Shown here: positions 7,201 to 16,132 of the stretch, one piece after another
How positions within the stretch are numbered: position 1 is the first letter of the stretch
How the letters are laid out: every line of letters begins with the position of its first letter
Assembly (NCBI RefSeq): GCF_000198775.1
Contig: NC_014722.1
Location: forward strand, 893,262-925,533
DNA length: 32,272 bases
From: Mycetohabitans rhizoxinica HKI 454
Lineage (GTDB): Bacteria; Pseudomonadota; Gammaproteobacteria; Burkholderiales; Burkholderiaceae
Direction of reading: 5' to 3'
Position numbers and translations under genes: made by a program
Notes under the pieces: generated by a model
Seen by the model: only the letters and a program-made list of their open reading frames with translations
Databases searched by the model: none
What the model was told of the DNA's origin: nothing

Positions 7201-8649
7201 GTGGTCGGCGGCGGCGCTGGCGGATTGGAACTTGCCACGCGGCTCGGCGATCGGTTCGGGGCGCGGCGCGCGCCGCAGCGTGTCAGCGTGGTACTCGTGG
7301 ATCGCTACCCGACGCACATCTGGAAGCCGCTGTTACACGAGGTGGCGGCCGGCAGCATGGATCCGTTCACGCACCAAATCGAATATGCGGCGCAGGCGCG
7401 CTGGCACGGTTTCGAATTCCAGCAGGGCGAGTTGCGTGGGTTGAGTCGCGTCGCCAAGACAATTCGCGTGAGCGCGGTGCGCGACGAAGAGGGCATCGAA
7501 CTGCTGCCCGAGCGCACGCTCGCCTACGACACGCTGGTGATCGCGATTGGCAGTACCACGCATTTCTTTGGCGTAACCGGCGCCGCGCAACATGCGATCG
7601 CGCTCGATACGGTCGCGCAGGCTGAGCGCTTTCGGCGTCGCCTGATCGCCGCCTGCATGCGCGCGCAGCGGCCGCTGTCCAGCGTGGACGTGGCGGCCGA
7701 TGGTGCACCGAGGAGCGCCGTGCCGCACCCGCAAGCCCGGGGGCAGGGGCCGCTGCCCAGCAGTGCTGCCAGCCTGGCCCACGGCGGCACGGCTGATTCG
7801 GCCTACGATGGCGCGGCTGGCCCGACCCACGGCGGCACGGGCGGCCCGCGAATCCAGATCGCGATCGTTGGTGGGGGGGCGACCGGCGTCGAGTTATCGG
7901 CGGAACTGCGCAACACGGCGCACGTACTGGCCGCGTATGGCTTGCACAAACTCCATCCTGTCACCGACATCGGAATCGTATTGATCGAGGCCGGTCCACG
8001 GATCCTGCCGGCGTTGCCGGAACGCGTTTCAGCTGCGACGGCGGCGCTGCTGCGCCGGCTCAACGTCTCGGTGATCACCGGTGAAGCGGTATCAGAAGTG
8101 CGCGTCGGCGAGGTTGTCACGGGTAGCGGAAACGTGTTGCGCGCCGATTTGACCGTGTGGGCGGCCGGCATCAAGGCGCCGCCAGTGCTCGCGCTACTCG
8201 ACGGGCTGGCCGTCAACAAACTGGGGCAACTGGTCGTGCGCTCGACGTTGCAAACCACGAGCGACGACGACATTTTTGCGCTTGGCGATTGCGCCGCCTG
8301 CCCGTGGCCCGAGGCCAAGCGGACGGTGCCGCCCCGCGCCCAGGCGGCGCACCAGCAAGCGAATTTCTTGTTCAATGCATTGCGCGCGCGGCTGGACGGG
8401 CGCGCGTTGCCCACCTATACGTATCGCGACTTAGGCTCTCTCGTTTCGCTAGGCCACAATGCGATTGGCAATCTAATGGGCGGCCTGATCGGCAAGAGCC
8501 TATTCGTCGAGGGGCTCTTTGCACGATTCATGTATCAATTGCTGTATCGGATGCATATCGCCGCATTGCATGGCTATGGCCGGATGCTACTCGACACGCT
8601 CGCGCACGGGCTGCGGCGCACCACGCGGCCGCGGGTCAAACTGCACTGA
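7201..8649 (+). CDS. ndh: Type II NADH dehydrogenase-like FAD oxidoreductase, start region frameshifted
   Basis: The protein has an N-terminal FAD-binding Rossmann motif (VGGGAGGLELATRLG), a second nucleotide-binding motif (IVGGGATGVELSAELRN) and the late FAD motif ALGDCAACPW, the layout of single-subunit NADH:quinone oxidoreductases. The C-terminus (YRMHIAALHGYGRMLLDTLA) resembles the membrane-associating helix of NDH-2. A Gly/Ala-rich linker at about residues 160-215 is unusually long and contains a 48-base-period repeat. The open frame starts at a GTG inside the FAD motif. The well-placed ribosome site GAGGGGG and ATG at 7185 encode MHRI in another frame, and removing one A near 7197 would join them. 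Function may depend on that indel being an artefact. Confidence 0.8.
   Translation: MVGGGAGGLELATRLGDRFGARRAPQRVSVVLVDRYPTHIWKPLLHEVAAGSMDPFTHQIEYAAQARWHGFEFQQGELRGLSRVAKTIRVSAVRDEEGIELLPERTLAYDTLVIAIGSTTHFFGVTGAAQHAIALDTVAQAERFRRRLIAACMRAQRPLSSVDVAADGAPRSAVPHPQARGQGPLPSSAASLAHGGTADSAYDGAAGPTHGGTGGPRIQIAIVGGGATGVELSAELRNTAHVLAAYGLHKLHPVTDIGIVLIEAGPRILPALPERVSAATAALLRRLNVSVITGEAVSEVRVGEVVTGSGNVLRADLTVWAAGIKAPPVLALLDGLAVNKLGQLVVRSTLQTTSDDDIFALGDCAACPWPEAKRTVPPRAQAAHQQANFLFNALRARLDGRALPTYTYRDLGSLVSLGHNAIGNLMGGLIGKSLFVEGLFARFMYQLLYRMHIAALHGYGRMLLDTLAHGLRRTTRPRVKLH
7778..7840 (+). repeat. 48-bp-period tandem repeat in the ndh linker
   Basis: CCCACGGCGGCACGG occurs at 7778-7792 and again at 7826-7840, encoding HGGT-type turns separated by 16 residues (HGGTADSAYDGAAGPT). 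It lies in the low-complexity linker between the two nucleotide-binding domains and could change length by slippage or recombination. Confidence 0.6.
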
Positions 8650-8661
8650 GCCGTTGGCCAG

Positions 8662-9531
8662 TCAGGGCTGCGCGCCGGTGGTAACAGGCCTGGCCGGGTC
8701 CGCCACCCATTCGCTCCAGGACCCGGCGTACAGTGCTGCGCCGTGCAATCCGGCAATTTCCATCGCGAGCGCATTGTGGCATGCGGTGACGCCGGAGCCG
8801 CAGTACAGAATCGTGCGCTCCGGTGTGGTATCACCGAGCACTGCACACATTTCGTCGCGCAACGTGTGGGCGGGCTTGAAACGGCCGTCGGCGGCGAGGT
8901 TGTCTTTGAAGAAGCGATGACGGGCGCCTGGGATGTGGCCGGCGACCGGGTCGATCGTCTCGTTCTCGCCACGATAGCGGTCCGGCGCCCGGGCATCGAG
9001 CATCCGGCACGCGGCCGTGCGCATCTGTTGCTGCACGCCATGGACGTCGATACTGATCGACAACGGCTGTGATGGCGTGAATGAGCCGGCGGTGATGGCC
9101 GGTATCGCGTTGTCCAACGGCTGGCCGGCGGCCTGCCACGCCTGCAGCCCGCCATCGAGCAACGCCACCTCCTCGTGGCCTAACCAGCGCAGCAGCCACC
9201 ACAGCCGTGCGGCGAACATGCCGCTTTGCGCGTCGTAGACGACCACCTGTAGGCCGCGGCTCAAGCCCCGCTGCGCGAGCCGGCGGGCGAGCGTGTCGCG
9301 TTCAGGCAATGGATGGCGCCCGTTGGTGCCGGTCTTCGGTCCGGACAGGTCGCGGTCGATATCCAGGTACTGTGCCCCCGGGATATGCGCAGCGTCATAC
9401 GCGGCCGCGCCGGCCGACGTGTCGGCCAGATCGAAACGGCAGTCGAAGATGAGCGTGGTCACGCCGGGTGTGGCGAGCCGGGTGGCCAGATTCCCGACGG
9501 AAATCAGCGTGGTGTAGCGATGCTGCGGCAT
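8662..9531 (-). CDS. sseA: Two-domain sulfurtransferase (3-mercaptopyruvate sulfurtransferase / rhodanese)
   Basis: The 289-residue protein has two rhodanese domains. The first carries DARFD-like and LLDGGLQAWQAAG motifs. The second carries the active loop CGSGVTA, whose cysteine accepts the persulfide; CG(S/A)GVTA is typical of mercaptopyruvate sulfurtransferases. The C-terminal YAGSWSEWVADPARPV is also diagnostic. The ATG at 9531 is preferred because AGGAGA sits six bases upstream, whereas the longer frame to 9594 lacks such a site. The gene converges on ndh with only 12 bases between stops, so there is no room for separate terminators. It probably acts in cytosolic sulfur transfer and cyanide or thiol metabolism. 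Confidence 0.88.
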   Translation of the reverse strand: MPQHRYTTLISVGNLATRLATPGVTTLIFDCRFDLADTSAGAAAYDAAHIPGAQYLDIDRDLSGPKTGTNGRHPLPERDTLARRLAQRGLSRGLQVVVYDAQSGMFAARLWWLLRWLGHEEVALLDGGLQAWQAAGQPLDNAIPAITAGSFTPSQPLSISIDVHGVQQQMRTAACRMLDARAPDRYRGENETIDPVAGHIPGARHRFFKDNLAADGRFKPAHTLRDEMCAVLGDTTPERTILYCGSGVTACHNALAMEIAGLHGAALYAGSWSEWVADPARPVTTGAQP

Positions 9532-9592
9532 GGCGAATCTCCTGGCGAGGCGGTCATGACATCGACCTAGGCGAACTAGCCCTAGTCTAAAC

Positions 9593-9603
9593 AAAAAAGC
9601 CGG
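9593..9603 (-). terminator. Left half of a terminator split by an insertion element
   Basis: AAAAAAGCCGG here and CCGGCTTT at 10377-10384 are the two arms of what was a rho-independent terminator for the leftward Rieske gene. On the minus strand the restored hairpin is AAAGCCGG, a short loop, then CCGGCTTT followed by more T. The element at 9614-10366 now separates the arms by more than 770 bases. Confidence 0.6.
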
Positions 9604-9614
9604 ACCCCAGCCTT

Positions 9615-9651
9615 AATGCCGTTCAGTTAAGCGACTGAATGGCATTTTTTT
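9615..9651 (+). terminator. Hairpin with T-run at the left end of the IS4-like element
   Basis: AATGCCGTTCAGT and ACTGAATGGCATT (9634-9646) pair with one G-T mismatch around a six-base loop and run into seven T residues. No rightward gene ends here. The structure overlaps the inverted repeat and probably shields the transposase from outside transcription, as is known for other insertion sequences. Confidence 0.45.
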
Positions 9652-9687
9652 GAGTGGCTACAAACCCGTTGTACATGAGGCGAGGCG

Positions 9688-10340
9688 ATGTTAACTTTCG
9701 TCGCCATGCTAGCCGACGACCTTCGCCCTCTTATCGAATCCCAGCCGCCGTTTGAATGGAACCGGCTGGGCCAGCCTCTGCCCTACGAATGGATTGAGCG
9801 AGCAGTCCAGAGCAGCGGTAGTGCCAGCGTTCGCCGCCGTCGTTCGCCGGCCCAGCAGGGGGGAGGGCGGGTGGTCGCGCTGGCGTTGTACCGGCACCCG
9901 TCAATCAGCGAGATTGTTGACGGGCTGGAACTGGCGCTACCTGCGCTGATATGTCATTTGTCAGCAAGCGCGCCATCGCCCAGGCGCGGCAGCGCACGGG
10001 GGCGGCGCCCCTGGCGTGGTTTTTTCGTGAATCGGCTAGGAACTGGGTTGCCCAGGATCAAGCGCAATATCTCTTCAAAGGGCTCTGGCTGTTCGCGATG
10101 GACGGCACCACGCTGCGCACGACCGACAGTGCGCTCAACCGCAAGCATTTCGGCTCATCCTCGGCCACGCATGAGCGAGTGGGCCGTAATACGCGTTGGG
10201 AGGCGCTCAGCGGCGAGCCCGGCGATCAGATAGTGCGCATGCGTGAACGGCTCAAGCAGCTTCCCAACGAAAAACGGCCCGGGCGCAGTGGCACTCGGGC
10301 CGTCAAGTCCAGATCTTTTCGCTATACCTTCAGTACCTGA
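9688..10340 (+). pseudogene. IS4-family transposase remnant
   Basis: The N-terminal frame reads WIERAVQSSGSASVRRRR and VALALYRHPSISEIVDGLEL, matching the IS4 transposase N-terminal domain. Near 9945 the reading shifts to a second frame, KRAIAQARQRTGAAPLAWFF, then LWLFAMDGTTLRTTDSALNR, which holds the first catalytic Asp (MDGTTLR). After HFGSSSATHERVG the sequence jumps to a C-terminal-looking region (GDQIVRMRERLKQLP). The middle, with the remaining catalytic residues, is missing, and both frameshift and deletion make it non-functional. Confidence 0.75.
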
Positions 10341-10376
10341 CTCGGGACCTTAACTGAACAGCATTAGGACCCTAAC

Positions 10377-10384
10377 CCGGCTTT
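10377..10384 (-). terminator. Right half of the split terminator downstream of the Rieske gene
   Basis: CCGGCTTT (minus strand AAAGCCGG) lies about 20 bases past the Rieske stop codon. It is the complementary arm of 9593-9603; the dead IS4-like element lies between them. Read-through of the Rieske transcript into the element is possible. Confidence 0.55.
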
Positions 10385-10404
10385 CGACTGATCGCAGGCA
10401 CGTG

Positions 10405-11511
10405 TCAAATCGTGCCGAGCTCGCGGCGCAGGAACTCGTGGAAATGCTGCATGCCGTCTTCCATCGGGCTTTGGTATGGGCCCACCTGGGATTCGCCGCG
10501 GGCGAGCAGCGCGCGGCGTCCGGCATCCATTCGCTCGGCGATCTCGTCGTCCTCGACGGCGGTCTCCAGATAGGCCGCGCGCTCGGCTTCGACCATCTCG
10601 CGCTCGAACAACGCCACTTCCTCTGGATAGTAGAATTCGACGATGTTTGTCGTGCGTTGCACGCCGCGCGGGATCAGATACGACACGATGAGCACGTGCG
10701 GATACCATTCGATCATCACGTTCGGGTAGTACACCATCCAGATCGCACCGAAATCCGGTGGCGCGCCGTTGCGGAACTTCAGCAACTGGTCGTGCCACTT
10801 GCGGTATGTCGGCGAACCTGGATTCGCGAGTGCGCTGTGTACACCGACTGTCTGCACGCTGTACCAGTCGCCAAATTCCCATCGCAGATCATCGCACGAG
10901 ACGAAACTACCGAGTCCAGGATGGAACGGGACGACATGATAGTCTTCGAGATAGACCTCGATGAACGTCTTCCAGTTGTAGTTGCACTCGTGGATTTCGG
11001 TGTGGTCGTACAGGTACCCGGAAAAGTCGAAGTGGCTCGCCGGACCCAGGCGCGCGAGATCGCGTGCGATGTCCCGGCCGTTGTGCTCGAACAGCATGCC
11101 GTGCCAGGACTGCAGTGGCGTAGCACCCAAGTTCAGGCACGGATTATCCGGAAAGTGTGGCGCGCCGAGCAACTCGCCGCTTAGATCGTATGTCCAGCGG
11201 TGCAGCGGGCAGACGATGTTCTCGACATGCCCGCGACCGTTGAGCATAACGGCCTGCCGGTGCCGGCATACGTTCGATAGCAGTTCGATACGCCCGTGTG
11301 GATTGCGCACCAGTATGCGGCCCTCATTCTCTGCAGGCAGCGCGAAATAGTCCCCCGCTTCCGGCACCATCAATTCATGGCCGATGTAGCGTGGACCGCG
11401 TTTGAACAGGACGTCGAGCTCGCGTGCGAGGAGCGCTTCGTCAAAATAAGCTGAAACAGGCAGCTGGCTGTGAATAGACTTAAGCTGCAGAGCATTGCTC
11501 AGATTGGACAT
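10405..11511 (-). CDS. Rieske [2Fe-2S] non-heme iron oxygenase, alpha-subunit type
   Basis: The 368-residue protein has a Rieske domain with ligands C-x-H and C-x2-H (CRHRQAV and CPLHRWTYD) at about residues 85-108. A catalytic domain follows, with NWKTFIEVYLEDYHVVPFHP giving the two-histidine D/E-type iron site motif. Enzymes of this class use NADH-derived electrons to oxygenate aromatic rings or quaternary amines; no reductase or ferredoxin partner is adjacent, so the substrate is open. The ATG at 11511 is chosen because GGAG lies eight bases upstream, and the longer frame has no such site. The gene stands alone between the dead IS element and xseB. Its terminator is split by the IS. Confidence 0.85.
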   Translation of the reverse strand: MSNLSNALQLKSIHSQLPVSAYFDEALLARELDVLFKRGPRYIGHELMVPEAGDYFALPAENEGRILVRNPHGRIELLSNVCRHRQAVMLNGRGHVENIVCPLHRWTYDLSGELLGAPHFPDNPCLNLGATPLQSWHGMLFEHNGRDIARDLARLGPASHFDFSGYLYDHTEIHECNYNWKTFIEVYLEDYHVVPFHPGLGSFVSCDDLRWEFGDWYSVQTVGVHSALANPGSPTYRKWHDQLLKFRNGAPPDFGAIWMVYYPNVMIEWYPHVLIVSYLIPRGVQRTTNIVEFYYPEEVALFEREMVEAERAAYLETAVEDDEIAERMDAGRRALLARGESQVGPYQSPMEDGMQHFHEFLRRELGTI

Positions 11512-11553
11512 TCCCACTCCCGTGCAGACGTGAAAGCAGTGAACAACCCAACC

Positions 11554-11587
11554 ATCGAAAAATCGATTTAGGGAACCAAGGATTATA
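11554..11587 (-). promoter_or_regulatory. Probable Rieske gene promoter -10 and leader inverted repeat
   Basis: On the minus strand a perfect TATAAT (11582-11587) lies about 70 bases before the Rieske ATG, without a good -35. Between it and the start is ATCGAAAAATCGAT (11554-11567), an inverted repeat with five-base arms. A weak -10-only promoter with a nearby symmetric site suggests activator control, but this is inference. Confidence 0.35.
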
Positions 11588-11762
11588 CTCACTCCGGGCA
11601 AATGGGGGTATCTAAATCTTTGATCCGGATCGCATTTATGACGCGAATCCGGTCATCGGAGTATATTTTTCGGCTCGGCGTAGGCGGCGCGCAGCACGCC
11701 AAGGTCGCATTCGCTGCCGGTCAGACGGCGTTTGCCGTAAAATAGGCGACTTGCCAGAACAC

Positions 11763-12044
11763 ATGTGCATGATGCCCAACACCGCTTCCCAAGCCCCTGA
11801 CGGGGCAGATGTCCCATTGCCGGACAATTACGAAACAGCGCTTGGCGAACTCGAATCCCTGGTCGAGCGAATGGAAGGGGGCGCGTTGAGCCTCGAAGCG
11901 TCGCTTGCGGCATATCGTCGCGGTGCAGCCCTTGTTGCATATTGCCAACAGCAACTCGAGAAGGTCGAGCAACAGGTTCGTGTACTCGATGGCGAGACGC
12001 TCAAGCCCATCGATCCAGCGATTGATGACGGAGAATGTGCATGA
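11763..12044 (+). CDS. xseB: Exodeoxyribonuclease VII small subunit
   Basis: The 93-residue protein has the XseB core NYETALGELESLVERMEGG and LSLEASLAAYRRGAALVAYC, a helical hairpin that packs on the XseA large subunit. The complex degrades single-stranded DNA to oligonucleotides in mismatch and recombination repair. The ATG at 11763 is chosen, but ATGs at 11769 and 11772 are equally possible, as no clear ribosome site distinguishes them. The stop overlaps the ispA start as ATGA (12041-12044), so the two are translationally coupled. The neighbours ispA and dxs complete a cluster common in proteobacteria. Confidence 0.9.
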   Translation: MCMMPNTASQAPDGADVPLPDNYETALGELESLVERMEGGALSLEASLAAYRRGAALVAYCQQQLEKVEQQVRVLDGETLKPIDPAIDDGECA

Positions 12045-12931
12045 GCGCCACGGCGTTTGACGAATGGGTACGTGACGTGCTGGCGCGAACCGAGGTGGCA
12101 CTCTCGGCGGTGCTGCCGCCGGCGGACGTCGAGCCGATGCAGCTGCATCAGGCGATGCGCTATGCGGTGCTGGGCGGCGGCAAGCGTGTGCGCCCGATGT
12201 TGTGCCACGCAGCTGGCCAGGCGCTGGGTGCGCCTGGCCAGCGCCTCGACGCGGCGGCCTGCGCGCTTGAGTTGATTCACGTGTACTCGCTGGTTCACGA
12301 CGATTTGCCGTCGATGGACGACGATGACATGCGTCGTGGCAAGCCGACGGTGCACGTGCAGTACGATGAGGCGACAGGGTTGCTCGTCGGCGACGCGTTG
12401 CAATCGCAGGCGTTCATCGCGCTTGCCTCGGACGCGCTTGAGGCGCACCGGCAGGCCGCGTTGATGCGCGAACTCGCTTGCGCGAGCGGCTCGCTTGGTA
12501 TGGCGGGTGGGCAGGCGATCGACCTGGCGAGCGTGGGCACGCGATTGTCGCGGACGCAGTTGGAGACGATGCATCGGATGAAGACCGGTGCACTGCTGCG
12601 CGCGGCGGTCAAGATGGGAGCGCTGTGCGGTGATGGGCTGTCGGCCGACATCGAGGCTGGGCTCGATGCGTATGCGAAGGCGGTGGGCCTGGCGTTCCAG
12701 GTGGTCGATGACATCCTAGACGTGACGGCTGACTCGGCCACGCTTGGCAAGACAGCCGGTAAGGATGCGGCCAACGACAAACCGACCTACGTGTCGATCA
12801 TCGGGCTGCAGGCGTCGCGGGAGCTTGCGGCACAGCTGCGACGCGACGCGCATGCGGCGCTCGCGCCGCTGGGCGAGCGTGGGCTGCGGCTTGCGCAAAT
12901 CGCTGACCTAGTGGTGGAGCGCATGAATTGA
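12041..12931 (+). CDS. ispA: Farnesyl diphosphate synthase (short-chain polyprenyl synthase)
   Basis: The 296-residue protein has both aspartate-rich metal sites of trans-prenyltransferases: the first in LVHDDLPSMDDDDMRRG (DDx4D, bacterial FPP type) and the second in FQVVDDILDVTAD. It also has the GGGKRVRP isopentenyl diphosphate-binding motif. It condenses isopentenyl diphosphate with dimethylallyl and geranyl diphosphate to give farnesyl diphosphate for quinones and cell-wall lipid carriers. The start at 12041 lies in the four-base overlap with xseB. dxs follows after 137 bases, linking precursor supply and use. Confidence 0.95.
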   Translation: MSATAFDEWVRDVLARTEVALSAVLPPADVEPMQLHQAMRYAVLGGGKRVRPMLCHAAGQALGAPGQRLDAAACALELIHVYSLVHDDLPSMDDDDMRRGKPTVHVQYDEATGLLVGDALQSQAFIALASDALEAHRQAALMRELACASGSLGMAGGQAIDLASVGTRLSRTQLETMHRMKTGALLRAAVKMGALCGDGLSADIEAGLDAYAKAVGLAFQVVDDILDVTADSATLGKTAGKDAANDKPTYVSIIGLQASRELAAQLRRDAHAALAPLGERGLRLAQIADLVVERMN

Positions 12932-13068
12932 GTTGACGCGCCGGCGGCGGGCGTGGCGCCCGCGATCGCAGCGGCGGCCCGCCTGGCGGCCGGTGACGTG
13001 CAGCGCGAGGACACATTGGCCAGGAGCGTCGGCGCGTGCGCCGCAGGATTGTCTGGAATGGAACGACG

Positions 13069-14982
13069 ATGTACGACTTGCTGAAAACCATCGATGACCC
13101 CGCCGCTTTGCGGCGCCTAGAACGCCGGCAGTTGCAGCCACTGGCCGATGAGCTGCGTGCCTTCGTGCTCGACAGCGTATCGCAGACAGGCGGCCACCTG
13201 TCATCGAACCTCGGCACGGTCGAGTTGACGATTGCGCTGCATTACGTGTTCGATACGCCGGCGGACCGGATCGTTTGGGACGTCGGCCACCAGACCTATC
13301 CGCACAAGATCCTGACCGGACGGCGGGACCAGATGAGCACGTTGCGCCAACTTGGCGGCATCTCAGGCTTTCCGCGCCGTTGCGAATCGGAGTACGACAC
13401 ATTTGGCACTGCCCATTCGAGCACGTCAATCTCGGCGGCGCTGGGCATGGCCATTGCCAGCCAACTCAAGGGCGAAGATCGGTATGCGATCGCCGTGATC
13501 GGCGATGGGGCGATGACCGCCGGCGAGGCATTCGAGGCGCTGAACAACGCCGGTGTGTGTGAGGACATCCCGTTGCTGGTGATCCTGAACGACAATGACA
13601 TGTCGATTTCGCCGCCGGTTGGCGCACTGAACCGGTACCTTGCGCGGCTAATGTCGGGCAAATTCTATGCGACCGCGAAAAAAGGCGTCGAGCGGGTGCT
13701 GCGCCACGCACCGCCGATGCTGGAGCTTGCGCGTAAGCTCGAGGAGCATGCGAAGGGCATGGTCACGCCGGCGACGCTGTTTGAGGAATTTGGCTTCAAC
13801 TACATCGGCCCGATTGATGGGCATGACCTCGATGCGCTGATCCCAACGCTGCAGAACATCCGCGGCTTGCGTGGTCCGCAGTTCCTGCACGTGGTGACGA
13901 AGAAGGGCCAGGGCTACAAGCTGGCCGAGGCCGATCCGGTGCTGTACCATGGCCCGGGCAAGTTCAATCCGGCTGAAGGCATCAAGCCGGCTGCGTCGTC
14001 GAAGAAGACGTACACGCAGGTCTTCGGCGAATGGCTGTGCGATGCGGCGGAATTGGACCCGCGGGTGGTGGGCATCACGCCGGCGATGCGCGAGGGCTCG
14101 GGGCTGGTCGAGTTCGAGCAGCGCTTCCCGCAACGCTATTTCGACGTGGGCATTGCCGAGCAGCACGCGGTGACCTTCGCCGGCGGGCTGGCGGCCGAAG
14201 GGCTGAAGCCGGTGGTGGCGATCTACTCGACGTTCCTGCAACGAGGCTACGACCAGTTGATCCACGACGTGGCACTGCAGAACCTGCCGGTGGTGTTCGC
14301 GCTGGACCGCGCGGGGTTGGTGGGCGCGGACGGGGCCACGCATGCGGGTGCCTACGACATGGCGTACCTGCGCTGCATCCCGAACATGGTGGTGATGGCG
14401 CCGGCCGACGAGAACGAGTGCCGGCAGATGCTGCACACGGGATTGCAGATCGAGGGGCCGAGCGCGGTGCGCTATCCGCGGGGCACGGGTCCTGGGGTGG
14501 CCACGCACAAGCGGCTGAGCGCGGTGCCGGTGGGCAAGGGGGAGATCCGGCGGCAGTCGCAGGCGCCGGCTGGCCACCGGGTGGCGATTCTGGCGTTCGG
14601 CTCGATGCTGGCGCCGAGCCTGACGGCGGCGCAGGAGTTTGACGCGACGGTGGCGAACATGCGCTTCGTGAAGCCGCTGGACGAGGCGCTCGTGCGGCAG
14701 CTCGCCGACACGCACGAATTGCTGGTGACTGTCGAGGAAGGTTGCGTGATGGGCGGTGCCGGCTCGGCGTGCATTGAGTCCCTACAGGCGGCGGGGATAA
14801 TCCGACCGGTATTACAATTAGGGCTTCCCGACCGTTTCATCGATCATGGCGATCCGACGAAGCTGCTTGCCGCATGCGGTTTGGATGCGGCGGGAATTGC
14901 CAGCGCGATCCGCGAGCGCCTGTCAACTGTGGAACGGCAAAAGCACGATGGCAATGCGAAAACGACCAAGCTCGTCGCATAA
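13069..14982 (+). CDS. dxs: 1-deoxy-D-xylulose-5-phosphate synthase
   Basis: The 637-residue thiamine diphosphate enzyme has the diphosphate-binding motif [19 protein letters not shown], the N-terminal [13 protein letters not shown] and [14 protein letters not shown] segments with catalytic histidines, and the transketolase-like [15 protein letters not shown]. It condenses pyruvate and glyceraldehyde 3-phosphate in the first step of the MEP isoprenoid pathway. The start [11 protein letters not shown] at 13069 matches the family; the frame extends upstream to 13036 without a typical start. Length is normal. The gene lies in a cluster with ispA upstream and folE2 downstream. Confidence 0.97.
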   Translation: MYDLLKTIDDPAALRRLERRQLQPLADELRAFVLDSVSQTGGHLSSNLGTVELTIALHYVFDTPADRIVWDVGHQTYPHKILTGRRDQMSTLRQLGGISGFPRRCESEYDTFGTAHSSTSISAALGMAIASQLKGEDRYAIAVIGDGAMTAGEAFEALNNAGVCEDIPLLVILNDNDMSISPPVGALNRYLARLMSGKFYATAKKGVERVLRHAPPMLELARKLEEHAKGMVTPATLFEEFGFNYIGPIDGHDLDALIPTLQNIRGLRGPQFLHVVTKKGQGYKLAEADPVLYHGPGKFNPAEGIKPAASSKKTYTQVFGEWLCDAAELDPRVVGITPAMREGSGLVEFEQRFPQRYFDVGIAEQHAVTFAGGLAAEGLKPVVAIYSTFLQRGYDQLIHDVALQNLPVVFALDRAGLVGADGATHAGAYDMAYLRCIPNMVVMAPADENECRQMLHTGLQIEGPSAVRYPRGTGPGVATHKRLSAVPVGKGEIRRQSQAPAGHRVAILAFGSMLAPSLTAAQEFDATVANMRFVKPLDEALVRQLADTHELLVTVEEGCVMGGAGSACIESLQAAGIIRPVLQLGLPDRFIDHGDPTKLLAACGLDAAGIASAIRERLSTVERQKHDGNAKTTKLVA

Positions 14983-15117
14983 GCCTCGCCCGCAACGGCC
15001 GTTGCTGTTTCTCATTTAGAATCTGCGCGAGCGGCACGGGCCGTCTGGTCGGGCCGCCCGTGCTGGCGCTCCGACGCCGCCGTGAACCGAGGCGTGCGCC
15101 GGTGTCAAGGAATGCCA

Positions 15118-15927
15118 ATGAACCAGATGAATCCCGCTTTTGTGATGCCTGATGTGCAGAGCACGCCAGATACCCGGCAGATCCCAATCCAACGGGTCGG
15201 CATCAGAGCGGTCCGCCATCCGCTGACGGTGAGGACTGCGCAAGGCGATGCGCAACCGACGGTGGGATCCTGGAATCTCAACGTGCTCCTTCCCGCCGAG
15301 CAGAAGGGCACGCACATGTCGCGCTTCATCGCGCTGCTGGACCAAGCGCAGACGCCGCTGGACATCGCTCATTTCCGCGCCATGCTGGCGACCATGCTCG
15401 AGAAGCTCGAAGCCACGGCGGGTCGCATCGAAGTCACATTTCCCTATTTCATCCGGAAAACGGCGCCTGTATCCGGCGTGCAAAGCCTGCTTGACTATGA
15501 AGTGACGCTTAGCGCCGACGCATGCGACGGTACTACACGCCTGTTTACCAAGGTATTGGTGCCGGTGACTAGCCTGTGCCCGTGTTCGAAAAAGATCTCT
15601 CAATACGGCGCGCACAATCAGCGTTCACATGTGACGATCTCCGCCGAATTAGTCGACGACGTGCCGGTTGAAGACCTGGTGCGGATGGCCGAGGAAGAGG
15701 CATCGTGTGAGTTGTGGGGGCTGTTGAAGCGTCCCGACGAGAAGTTTGTCACTGAGCGGGCGTACGATAACCCGAAGTTCGTCGAGGACTTGGTGCGCGA
15801 TGTCGCGCAGCGGCTCAATGCCGATCCGCGGATCGTCGCCTATGTGCTCGAAGCCGAGAATTTTGAATCGATCCATAATCACAGTGCGTACGCGCTAATC
15901 GAGCACGACAAGCGGTGCTCGGACTAG
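15118..15927 (+). CDS. folE2: GTP cyclohydrolase FolE2 (type IB)
   Basis: The 269-residue protein matches the FolE2/COG1469 family, with the metal-site cysteine in [20 protein letters not shown] and the C-terminal [14 protein letters not shown]. It converts GTP to dihydroneopterin triphosphate for folate and queuosine synthesis and, unlike FolE1, is not strictly zinc-dependent. Two ATGs occur at 15112 and 15118. AAGGA directly abuts the first and is six bases before the second, so 15118 is chosen. It lies 135 bases after dxs; a weak hairpin (GCAACGGCCGTTGC) sits between them. No Zur box or riboswitch is recognised. Confidence 0.93.
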   Translation: MNQMNPAFVMPDVQSTPDTRQIPIQRVGIRAVRHPLTVRTAQGDAQPTVGSWNLNVLLPAEQKGTHMSRFIALLDQAQTPLDIAHFRAMLATMLEKLEATAGRIEVTFPYFIRKTAPVSGVQSLLDYEVTLSADACDGTTRLFTKVLVPVTSLCPCSKKISQYGAHNQRSHVTISAELVDDVPVEDLVRMAEEEASCELWGLLKRPDEKFVTERAYDNPKFVEDLVRDVAQRLNADPRIVAYVLEAENFESIHNHSAYALIEHDKRCSD

Positions 15928-16132
15928 CCCGCTTGCCCGACATTGGTGCCGGGCGGTCCCGGGTACGGGGTGCGTCGCGTCGTTGGCGCGCATGCGCCAC
16001 GAATGCGTCGCACATCGCTGGACGAAGGTTCACGCGTCTACGGCGGACACTGCACCGGTCGTTATTAAAGGTGATTCAAGGTTATGCCGGTGGCTGCCGC
16101 GGTGTGACACCGGCGGTGGCCGAGTTCAGTTG

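Larger units (their letters stand above)
9614..10366 (+). mobile_element. Internally deleted IS4-family element with 18-bp terminal inverted repeats
   Basis: The left end TAATGCCGTTCAGTTAAG (9614-9631) and the reverse complement of the right end (10349-10366) match at 17 of 18 positions. The flanks GGACCCCAGCCT (9602-9613) and GGACCCTAACCC (10367-10378) agree at 9 of 12 positions, all differences being transitions. This fits an aged 12-bp target duplication of the size known for some IS4-family members. The 753-bp length and the frameshifted, internally deleted transposase show it is dead, though the ends could still be mobilised by a related element. Confidence 0.75.

Noticed and set aside
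7185..7625. 146-codon frame starting at the well-placed ATG near ndh
   Set aside because: Its Arg/Ala-rich translation is the wrong frame of ndh; only its first four codons seem real.
14992..15005. Terminator after dxs (GCAACGGCCGTTGC)
   Set aside because: The stem is short and the following T-rich stretch is broken, so it is only mentioned under folE2.
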